From Bugula neritina (taxonomy: Eukaryota > Bryozoa > Gymnolaemata > Cheilostomatida > Bugulidae): a stretch of DNA of 23,718 bases. Every line of letters starts with the position of its first letter. Position 1 is the stretch's first letter. The notes under the pieces were generated by a model. It was given only the letters and a program-made list of their open reading frames with translations. It was not told the origin of the DNA and did not search any database. Shown one piece after another: positions 1-8,713 of the stretch. The position numbers were made by a program, and so were the translations under genes. The DNA is taken from positions 1 to 23,718 of the forward strand of contig CAXIUT010000171.1 in NCBI GenBank assembly GCA_964035545.1. The letters run 5' to 3'.

Positions 1-100
1 CCCAACCCCAACCCCAACCCCAACCCCAACCCCAACCCCAACCCCAACCCCAACCCCAACCCCAACCCCAACCCCAACCCCAACCCCAACCCCAACCCCA
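1..100. repeat. Left chromosome-end telomere, CCCCAA repeats
   Basis: About 16-17 perfect CCCCAA units with no CCCAAA variants run from the first base to position 100, then unique sequence starts with GAATGA. The C-rich strand at the 5' end is the expected polarity for a true left chromosome end. The absence of variant units argues against Paramecium, whose telomeres mix CCCCAA and CCCAAA. The first gene's stop codon is only about 60 nt inside. Confidence 0.95.
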
Positions 101-160
101 GAATGAATATTTATATTAGTAGATGATACTATGATATTGGAAATTTAATAGAATGTTAGA

Positions 161-1316
161 TCAGTTTTCTTTCGGCTTGAATACTGAAAAGATTGGAATT
201 TCCAGCACTTCAGCGATATGTTTGAACACAGTTATTATAAAAGTGAAATATTCCACAACTGTGAAGATAGCCACCCCATAAACAACTATAACAGGACTTA
301 TTAAACTTTGTCCAAAAAGAACATAAACTATCTATAAAATGCAATAATACCTGAATAAGTGATACAGAAGACAAAGACAGATGGAGTGAACTGATAGAAT
401 GTCTGCTCAGCCACAGAACAAATTAAAGTATATGTCACAGTGCGTGAAATAGTACAAGCCATAGCTATTCCGATTAAAGTTGAATAGTTATCCACCAAGT
501 TACTTTGAAGAGAAATCAAAGCAAGAGTCGCCACTATCATTGCCATATGAATTAAATCGTAAAAAGCTCTTCCTACTTTCTTAGTAAATTTATCTCCTGC
601 TTGAAATATCACTGAATAAACTTGAACTAACTTAGACAAGACTTACTTGGAGTCGACATTATTATGAGAATAGCTATTATCGAGTTGAGAAGATAAGTTT
701 ATCCAAATATAGTAATAGGAGTAGCCCAGTATGATTGTCCGAAAATAGCTGAAGCGAGGGCTGTTAGCCAGATGATGGCAATACCGTCATCGACTCCATT
801 GACCGTACCTAAAATAAGAATCCCATTTGACCAATATTGACACCATGCACTGATATAGAAGCTTACAATAATGGAGAGAAAAGTCCAAATAAAAAGATAG
901 GGGTTATCAACACATAAGCATCGAGCCATGCCTGCGGTCAGACAAATTACACCTAGAGCATCACAGCCGTGATCCATAATCATTCCCAGTGGAGAAGAAT
1001 TTTGAATTCTACGAGCTTGCTTTCCATCTACATTATCCATCATTTGATAGAAACAGACAGAAAAAGCATATAAAAAGACAGACCAAGTAGGAGCAGGTCC
1101 ATTGAATGGTTTTTGCATACAGATGATAACTGTAGCTATGGCGTGAGTTAAAAATCCAATGATAGTGATGACGTTTGGAGCAACATTTCTCGGCATTCTT
1201 AAAGTTATCCATTAAGCAATAGGGCTCCATAGATAATTATAAGAAAATGCGATATTACCGCCTTTATATTTGTAGGCTCTAATCTTTTCATCACCTTATT
1301 TTGTAACAAAATCCAT
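161..1316 (-). CDS. Ethanolamine/choline phosphotransferase (CDP-alcohol phosphatidyltransferase family)
   Basis: Final step of the Kennedy pathway: transfers phosphoethanolamine or phosphocholine from the CDP-alcohol to diacylglycerol in the ER/Golgi membrane. The start at 1316 gives 370 aa, close to the usual 380-400. The catalytic signature is complete: D97-G98, A101-R102, G111, D115, D119, matching DGx2ARx8Gx3Dx3D. Several hydrophobic membrane spans follow. UAA is read as Gln (for example codon 7). Two introns restore the frame: 627-646 (20 nt) and 328-350 (23 nt; a TAG four bases earlier could also end it but breaks the frame). After the second intron the C-terminal membrane helix runs to TGA at 161-163. 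Ethanolamine versus choline preference cannot be told from sequence. It lies next to the telomere and reads towards it. Confidence 0.92.
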
Positions 1317-1402
1317 ATTTAAAACTACTTTATTATTAAAATATTCTCATCAACAAATAATTAATCATAGTCTAAATATCTTTAAAAACAATTTACTACT
1401 AA

Positions 1403-3636
1403 TCAATCTAAGGCATAAACGAAAGGTGCCTAAAAAGCTATATATTGAGCCTGCAATTTTTGGAATAAAGACTATTTGTTTATTACTGGTAACTGACTCT
1501 CCTTAATTTCATCATCTTCAAGTTTTTACAATTGTTCCACCTATTTCTATTCCGATTTAATATCTATTTTAACTTTGCCTTCTTGCTATTGATCTTTAGA
1601 AAGATCATTTCCTTCACTTTTCAACTACTTAGTTATCTCTTATTTATTTTCAGTTATATTACTTTTTTCTTTAATAAATTCTTCTTATTTAAGTTTTATT
1701 TCGATTTATTGTTTTCTTTTTTCTTGAACTTCACTAGATTAATCAAAATATGTAGTAAAATGATTGAATGATTCTTCTTATGTTTAACCAACATGAGGTA
1801 TAACTTCTATTGATTATTTTTGCCAAAACTTTCCCTTTTCTGATGCTTTCTTTATGATCATTATTGCCACAAATCCTACTCTAAAGACTACATCGACCTT
1901 TTCTATTTTATCTTTGATCATTTCTGATACTATTAAGTGTTCAAATTTAGCAAAGGGATTACTCTTTTTATTACTATTCCAAAGAATTAAAAATTATTGA
2001 TCATATAAGTTTAAAAATTTAACATCTTCTTTACTATAATTTTTCATAGTAATTACAATAACTACTTTATCTGCAGTCTATTGAAAAAGATGTCCAATTC
2101 TTCTTGATTATCCTCGTTTTCCTTCTTATTGTTTTTTATTTTTATAATAATTACTAATTGTAAACTTTTTATCGACTTTCCTTACCTCTTATTGTATCTC
2201 CTCAGTTTGATCAACTGTAGGAGCTACTTCTTTTTTATCCTAAATAATATCTTCTTCATCTATTTCTTCAATTAGTTTTGGCTTTTCTTCCTATTTTTAA
2301 GTTTATTGTAACATTTTAACTGAAACATTTGGTTCTGTAAAGTCAAGAACTTTACTTTTCCACACTTAATCTTCAACCAATTTATCTTATTCCTCTTTTT
2401 TAGGCTCTTCTTGAGCCTTTTAAGGTTAGTAACTGACACTTTGGTCAACTGGAATAGTTATTCTAAGACTCTTTTTCTTTTTATCATACTTAGCCTTGGC
2501 ACTTGAAGTTTGTAGAGTATACTTAACTTTCAACTCTTAGAGTTAAAGATCAATAAAATATTTCTAACCTATTTTCAAAAGAATATTCTTGTCATTAATT
2601 TCAAGAGTCTGACCAGCAACTTCTTCTATCGATTCTACTCTTGGAATCTTGAACTCTATGTTAAAACTTTTGGGAATTTTATTCCTCTTATTTAAAGGAC
2701 TATCAATATATTATGAATAGTCAACTGGGTAAGTATAGATAGTTGAATATTTCGGTCTCTGCACTCCTTGTTCCAAATCAACCACCAATTTTGGTTTATC
2801 ATCATCAATATCTTCTTCTTTTTCTTATTCTTCTTCATTTTTTTATTTTCCTTTTTCCTTATTATATTCCTCCTTCTGTTTTTCTAATTATTTCTGCAAT
2901 TTAGTTTATCTACCTTCCATATCTCTTTCTGGTTCGTTAGTAGGTCCCTCTCCCTTATTATACATTCTTCCTTCAATATATCTGATAGGCATAAGAGCAG
3001 GTTTTCCATCATTTCCTTTACAGATAAGATTCTTTAATATAACATAATCCCTTGATAGCTTTTCTTTACGTTCTCCTAGTTGTCTTTAAGTTGCCTATAG
3101 AGCAATATTGATCATCATTTCTTGAAATTCTTTCTTATTAGCAAACATAAAGGTATCTGGATGAAAAGCAATATCTACAACTTGGCATGGGTCGCTTTCT
3201 AAATAAATGAAACTGTACTCTTGTCCTGGTCATATCTAATTTTTCCCATAGAATTAGGTATCTTCCAGTTGAATCCAACATGTCCATCAGATGTTGGAGC
3301 TGGCTAGCAACTTGGCTTCTAAAGATATTAACTTTCACACATATTTATGAAAAACTTCATTTAGTGTTGTTTGTTCTTTTGAGATACAAGAAATGTTCTA
3401 AAACAAAATCTAGGTTTAACTTCTACTATTTTCATGTGTTTTGGTAGTTATTTTTACCTTTCTAATTGTCTAAGATATTAGTCATATTCATTCTTATTCT
3501 TGGGATCAGATATTTATATCATGTACTCATTAAGTAGTCCCATAAATTAAGGTTTTTTCATTGATTTTTCTATTTTTTTGAGGTCTTCCCTCGTCATGTT
3601 GTCCAACTTGATATCAGGTTCTTGTCCTCTATCCAT
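1403..3636 (-). CDS. PIH1/Kintoun-type dynein axonemal assembly factor (DNAAF2-like)
   Basis: Cytoplasmic co-chaperone that helps HSP90/R2TP pre-assemble axonemal dynein arms, as expected in a ciliate. The 737-aa protein starts at 3636 and ends at TGA 1403-1405. The N-terminal third is a PIH1 domain: it contains FRTFLVSQK, FINMCES, WKIPNSMGKIR and the family hallmark VVDIAFHPDTF. A charged linker follows, then a PIH1_CS-like beta domain near residues 330-410 with FKIPRVESIEE and LRITIPV. The tail is long, acidic and Lys/Gln-rich. One 20-nt intron (3199-3218) splits the PIH1 domain; removing it joins YDQDK to KSDPCQV in frame. The coding length, 2214 nt, is an exact multiple of three. Orthology to Kintoun rather than another PIH protein rests on the PIH1+CS layout and length. 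Confidence 0.88.
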
Positions 3637-3699
3637 TTAAATTATATTTGATTAAACTAATTTAAGATAAGTTATAAAATAGGTACAACTATAAATGAA

Positions 3700-5284
3700 T
3701 CAGCTCACCCAAATACCTTAGTTTTCCTTCAAATTTATATTTGTACTTCCTTTTTTAACCAAAAAGTTAGTCCCAACAGTATACCCTTTTATCGATGATA
3801 TAAACTGTTTTCCATATATTTTAGCTAGTTATAAGTTAGCAACTTTAAATCCTTAAACATCTTTAAATTTAAAGCTTTCCAAAAAAGTTTGTTAAATTTA
3901 GACTTCAAGAAAATCATTTTAAACTCCAAATCCAATCAAATAAATGATTTTAGCATCGAAATCTAAATAAAAAAACAAGATACCCAGCATTATAGGAGAA
4001 GGAGAAACACCCAATAAATTACATTTACAAGTCCAAGTTAAAGAAGTATGCAATTTATCACTAAATTAATCAATGCCGATTGTATGCAATTAAGTCGGAT
4101 TACATTGAATGCGGATATCATTGAGGTAGTTTGATTGATATTGACCAAAATTTTAAAGAATTGGCTATAGGTCAATCAATCTAAAACCAAAATAGCTTTG
4201 TTTGTAGGTAGATCGATCATAAGTATTGTTTTTCCATTTTTTGTTTTGATCTAAATTATATCTGACAAAATTTTATATAAATTTAGTCGAAATAAGAGTA
4301 TTAAATACACTCTACTACTATTAATTGTCTTAAATTTGTTTTTATTAATTATTTTGAAACCTTGATGAAGTCTAATATTCAATACTATTTAAAGATGATT
4401 AATAGTTAAAGTTGTTGATACTTCCTTTCATTGAATGAGAAATTCCTCCTTAAATTTATGCTATTTTATCTGTAGACATATTAAAAGTAACATTCATTCC
4501 ATTGAATTGATACAAATATGATGAATTGTAGGTAGGACTTAATTTCTGCCTGATCAAATTTTAACTAAAATATCCTAATATTAATTCAGCTGTAAATTCT
4601 TCACTTTTCAATAAAGATAAAATAGTTTTGTTCTTGCCTGAAGTATTATATATTTACCTAAATATCATTAAAAATCTACCTGAAACAATTCCATTGTTAA
4701 TCAAATCAAGACTTTTCTTTTATGTTGCGCTTGGACTACCAGAATAGTTCATTTAAAAACTTTTATCATCTACAAATATCTGCACATCTTGAATTTAAAT
4801 CAATCCAGAAATAGTATCAAGTAGCTTTATTATTTATTGAGTACTTTTGTATAGTTGAGATAGATTTTAAGATAGGTAGATCCGTTGTATGTTTTTTTGG
4901 TTGGTAGTTTGGGATGGAAGACAGCTTGATATGTCACTATCACATCTATTGAATCGCTAGTTATTGAGTGATGAGTTGATTATGTACTATCTATTATGAC
5001 AAGTACCTTGGATCAATAACTCGACCTGAACCGTTGTAATGAGTTTTATAAATAAGATTGCTAACTTCAACACTATCAGTTGTAAAATTGGTCGTTCTAA
5101 AATTATTTCTTGATAATTGCGTTGAAGATGCTTGTTTAAAATCATCCATTGGGATATCGAAAGGGACTATCATTTCAGTTACATAGGTGCGATCGATTTC
5201 TAGACTATCCTTAGATGCTAGTTCGATATTAGAGACCTAAATTGTAAGAAACAATATTGTCAGAATGATATCTTTGAATTACAT
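3700..5284 (-). CDS. Putative secretory or membrane protein, unknown function
   Basis: I do not recognise this family. The 514-aa product starts with MQFKDIILTILFLTI, a good signal peptide, and carries many N-x-S/T sites (NGS, NYT, NYS, NTS, NKT, NSS, NVT, NMS), as in a lumenal or surface protein. Gln from UAA/UAG is very frequent in the middle. A hydrophobic stretch PIMLGILFFYLDF lies in the C-terminal third. Two introns of exactly 20 nt (4987-5006 and 4825-4844) are needed to keep the frame, and the spliced length is 1545 nt, divisible by three. The stop TGA (3700-3702) lies inside GTGAGC, which could itself be a 20-nt intron (3688-3707 region); skipping it would extend the protein about 25 aa into the next gene, so I prefer the stop. 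Confidence 0.72.
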
Positions 5285-5357
5285 TTTTAATTATTCTATC
5301 AAATTTAATTTATGATCGAACTTATTTAAAAGTTGATAATAGATAATAGAAATTTAA
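5285..5357. promoter_or_regulatory. 73-nt divergent promoter region
   Basis: AT-rich spacer between two head-to-head start codons (5284 minus, 5358 plus). It must hold both 5' UTRs and both promoters. No recognisable element is visible. Confidence 0.5.
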
Positions 5358-6458
5358 ATGAAAACCATTGTAGTTTTTCTTTTGCTCTTTTTCAATGTTT
5401 GCTGTCAACTCTCAAACTCATAGGTTGATTCTTGTAACTGTGAGAATCAAGGAAAGTGTCAAATTTTTAAAAACACTACTTTTTGTAGTTGTTCTTAAAA
5501 CTTCCTTGATAAAAAATGCTCAATTTCAGGAATGGAACTTCAAAATTAAAAATAAATCATCGAAATCACCAAAGATTACTCATACTTACTTGTTAACCTG
5601 AATTCAAGCCTCTTATATCTTCTATAGATAATACTCTGTCCTAAATAGTTCTCAAATGATACTCGTTTTGAACTATATATCTAGTTTGAAAAGACAGATG
5701 GTTCTCTAGAAAGAGATTTTACAGTTCATTAATTACAAACTTTTATTCCAAAACAAAACCAATGTATTATCTTCAATAAAGTTATAAGTCCTCCATATAA
5801 CAAATATGATGGTAAAGCTCCTCGAATAGTAACTAGAGTCAGGACAATACCCTTCAATAGTGCCTAGCTGGTTTAAAATTAAAAAAAATCACAACCGACT
5901 GTTTCTCAACTTAAAAAAACAAAAAATATATAAAATGATGGTCAAGGTGAAACTTCTTCTGAAAAAGTTGGTGAATTAATCAGATAAGATAGTGAGGAAA
6001 AGAAAGAATAAAATGTCGTAACTATGGAAGTCGTAGCTTTTAAATTTGTTCTTTATGGAAAGGAAGAAATGAAAACAGCACAATTTTTAAGTCTATTCGC
6101 AACTACCTTTTTGTTTGTTGCTTGTCTGGCATGCATATTCTTCCGAAAGGCTTTCCGACACAGAATGAATCGAAATAGCTTCCAAGCCGCTTAACCAGTT
6201 CAAGATATTTCGCATTTTCAGGAAATAATGCCGCCAGTTTACAATTAAAAGAATAATACCTAGGAGGAAGAAGATGAATGCCTGATATGTCTTTTAGGAA
6301 TTTCTTAATCCTATACGAGAACAACTCCTTGCGGACATCTTTTCCACAGAGATTGTTTGGATCAGTGGGGAAGAAGGAGTCTTAACTGTCCGACTTGCAG
6401 AGGATCTCTGGCCAGAGATTCTTTCATTCTTACATAGGAAAACGAATCAACTTAGTGA
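5358..6458 (+). CDS. EGF-like/transmembrane/RING-H2 E3 ubiquitin ligase
   Basis: Probable membrane-anchored ubiquitin ligase of the endomembrane system, 366 aa, with no intron needed. The signal peptide is [16 protein letters not shown]. Next comes a compact EGF-like Cys cluster (residues about 29-57, CNCENQGKC and FCSCSQNF), a lumenal region of about 180 aa, and one transmembrane helix near residues 243-260 followed by basic FRKAFRHR, which puts the C-terminus in the cytosol. The RING-H2 is complete: C308, C311, C325, H327, H330, C333, C344, C347 (C-x2-C-x13-C-x-H-x2-H-x2-C-x10-C-x2-C). The layout resembles goliath/RNF13-type ligases with an EGF module in place of a PA domain. Stop TGA at 6456-6458. 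Confidence 0.9.
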
Positions 6459-6489
6459 ATGATTATATCGATATATTAAAATACTAATA
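6459..6489. terminator. 31-nt convergent intergenic spacer
   Basis: The plus-strand RING gene stops at 6458 and the minus-strand gene stops at 6490, so both transcripts must end within 31 nt or overlap. The spacer is AT-rich (ATGATTATATCGATATATT). No defined poly(A) signal is seen. Confidence 0.4.
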
Positions 6490-7440
6490 TCATGGTAAAA
6501 ATTCAACTCCCATAACATAGCAAACTTGAGTATTGATAGGTTTAAAGAGCAGTCCGCACCTTTCCTTAGTTATTTTTGAGTGTCCTCTTGGTCTTAACTT
6601 CAACTTAGTAGTTTATCCACTGAAAAGGACTATAGACTACATGGACGAAATAACTTTTCCTTTTGCTTCTACTTATAGCTATAGTTTTGAAATCTCTTCA
6701 TTAATACTTAATTCCAACTGATATTATCCGATCTTATTGGCTTTGATCTTGATAAGAGTCATTTGTCCTTGTAATAAAGTCACTATTTCTGAATTTCCTT
6801 CATATTTCAATGAAAGCTTAGGTGACATATAGTGAATATGGAATCGTATACTCACTGGAGAAATGATATCATCTCTTCCGATAAATTCAGTTAAAGCTAC
6901 GACTGTTTCAATGGCGTCTCCATATTCCTGGCGTCCAGGTTCAAAAGAAAAAGTCAACTAAACCTTATCCCAAGCTTCAATTATAGTCTAGTATTGTCCT
7001 GCAAGAACAAATCCTAATTTTCTATCTTCTTGAATCAGAAAAGGACACTAACTAAAATTAAGACGAATGCGATTGGCAGTCGGATTGCTAAATCCAATAA
7101 CTTCTCTTACAGCTTGGCTTTCTATCAGCTATAGAGATATATTGGTTTTATCGACGAGGAGTAAGTTACTTTAAGTTGACTTTTTTCTTATCTAGAGATC
7201 ATTGGAAGAACACTCTTCACGTCGAACTACATCTAAGAAATCATCATTTTAGATTGAACTTTAATCAAGAGTCTGTTCTATCACCTGATGACCTGATCTA
7301 TACGACTCCTACATAGAAACGTTCTGGCTTATCTGATAGAGATTTACTGCTTTGATCGAAGGGTTGACCATATGCGAACTGTCTTGTTCTAGGAAAGAGG
7401 AAGCTAGTTCTGAGGGTAGTTATTAACTGTTCATTTACAT
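6490..7440 (-). CDS. Hypothetical protein, 316 aa
   Basis: Family not recognised. A single open frame starts at 7440 (ATG TAA ATG; a second Met two codons on could be used) and ends at TGA 6490-6492 with no intron. The N-terminal third is Ser/Gln-rich and probably disordered. The rest alternates hydrophobic and polar residues in beta-strand fashion (LLLVDKTNISLQLI, FTFEPGRQ-like TFSFEPGRQEYG, VSIRFHIHYMSPKLSLKY), reminiscent of Ig-like or ASH/MSP-type beta-sandwiches, but no signature is decisive. Its start lies 58 nt from the internal telomere tract at 7499. Coding potential rests on the long TGA-free frame with biased codon use. Confidence 0.7.
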
Positions 7441-7498
7441 AAATTCAAATTTTATCTTATTATTAAACCACCAAAAAGTAATCAAAATAATAAAAAAA

Positions 7499-7547
7499 GG
7501 TTGGGGTTGGGGTTGGGGTTGGGGTTGGGGTTGGGGTTGGGGTTGGG
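7499..7547 (+). repeat. Internal telomeric tract 1 (GGGGTT)n
   Basis: About eight perfect GGGGTT units inside the window, preceded by AT-rich TAATAAAAAAA and starting in the register GG-TTGGGG. Polarity matches the right-hand chromosome end. It is followed immediately by ATCATTTGCAGG, the 3' end of the next minus-strand gene. Confidence 0.95.
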
Positions 7548-7548
7548 A

Positions 7549-8475
7549 TCATTTGCAGGAACAAGTATTTGCATCTAGAAATTTATTAGCAGGACAGATA
7601 ATATTTTAAGGACAGAGACATGAACAAGTCCCTAAGTTCCACTTTTTAGGAGATGGACAATTGCTCTGAGCAACTCCACAGGCTTTTTTCATGCACTTAC
7701 ATATACTATAGTCCCAAATTTGACCCTAAGGACATTCTTTAGAAGCACATTTACACAAACAAGAAGCTGGATCTTGTTCCAATTCTCCAAGGCAAAGTCT
7801 AGTTCTGCACTGACAAGCACAAATATCTTCATCATAGTAGTGAGTTCGAGGGTCGCAGTGAACAAATATTTGATTTTTGCACTTACAGCCGCAAATATTT
7901 TTTTGAATGGCAACTTTATGCTGAGGACAGAAAAAGGAAGAGGAGCATTAGCAAGAACAAGTTTTGTAGTTGTAAAAAGTTGCTGGATTACATGTGAAAC
8001 AATTCGATTGGTCTTGAGTTACTTTAAAGATAATACCCATTCCTCCTTGCTTATTGATGTTAACTATAGTCAAGTTATTCGTTCCACAAAGAAGATGAAT
8101 TTTGATTGTTGTGACTCCTGGAAAACTTACTGTATTACTACCAATAGGTTGATTATTAAGATAAGCGATAAAATAATCATCACCAACTATCAATAAATTT
8201 GCTAGAGAATTTGAACAGTCTGAATGAAATAAACTTTGAAAAACTATTTTATATCCATTAGGAAAAACATTATCTTTTTATTTTGGTTTTATATTGACGA
8301 AAAATGGTTGAGGGTTAGATGTTCCAAGAGGTTTGAAATAATTGTTATGAGAATCTGAAAGAATCACTGTTTAGCTTTCTGAAATACAGGTAGTAGTTGA
8401 TGGATCTGAATATGCTATTATACTATTAGCCACTATATTCACCAGAAAGAGACTCAATATTAATATTTCTTTCAT
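7549..8475 (-). CDS. Secreted Cys-rich CxCxC-repeat protein
   Basis: 308-aa product with signal peptide MKEILILSLFLVNIVANS. Residues about 30-170 form a lumenal domain with few cysteines; from about residue 170 to the end there is an array of Cys repeats of the CxCxC kind (TCSCQCSSSFFC, ICGCKCKNQ, ICACQCRTRLC, SCLCKCASKEC, TCSCLCPQ, TCSCK), like Balbiani-ring/VEGF C-terminal-type extracellular repeats. Such proteins are usually extracellular or pellicular, disulphide-bonded. No intron. The stop TGA (7549-7551) is one base from telomeric tract 1, leaving no 3' UTR, so the last repeat may be truncated and the stop fortuitous. The start codon is 54 nt from tract 2. The gene is the only content of its block. 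Confidence 0.85.
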
Positions 8476-8529
8476 AATTTAATATTATAACTGTCATATT
8501 ATCATTTGAATTTGAATTTCATAAAAAAA

Positions 8530-8616
8530 GGGGTTGGGGTTGGGGTTGGGGTTGGGGTTGGGGTTGGGGTTGGGGTTGGGGTTGGGGTTGGGGTTGGGGT
8601 TGGGGTTGGGGTTGGG
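8530..8616 (+). repeat. Internal telomeric tract 2 (GGGGTT)n
   Basis: Fourteen and a half perfect GGGGTT units, preceded by TTTCATAAAAAAA and followed directly by TATTGTTTTAAAAAGG. Same polarity as the right-hand end. It lies upstream of a minus-strand gene (start 8475) and 97 nt upstream of a plus-strand gene (start 8714). Confidence 0.95.
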
Positions 8617-8713
8617 TATTGTTTTAAAAAGGTTATATTTTGTTTTATATTTACTTTATTGTTTTAGTAATCTACTTATCACAGAACTAGTAATAACAAA
8701 TTATTAATAGATA

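Noticed and set aside
328-346. 19-nt version of the second phosphotransferase intron
   Set aside because: Ending at the first TAG leaves a frame without the hydrophobic C-terminus; the 23-nt version gives a clean membrane helix and the expected length.
1532-1771. Plus-strand ORF rich in Phe and Leu
   Set aside because: It is antisense to the Lys/Glu-rich tail of the PIH1 gene; AAG/GAA-rich coding read backwards gives such a frame.
6103-6324. Minus-strand ORF of about 70 codons
   Set aside because: It is antisense to the transmembrane and RING region of the plus-strand ligase, whose C3H2C3 motif is unambiguous.
7720-8196. Plus-strand ORF of 158 codons
   Set aside because: It is antisense to the CxCxC-repeat gene, which has a signal peptide and regular Cys spacing.
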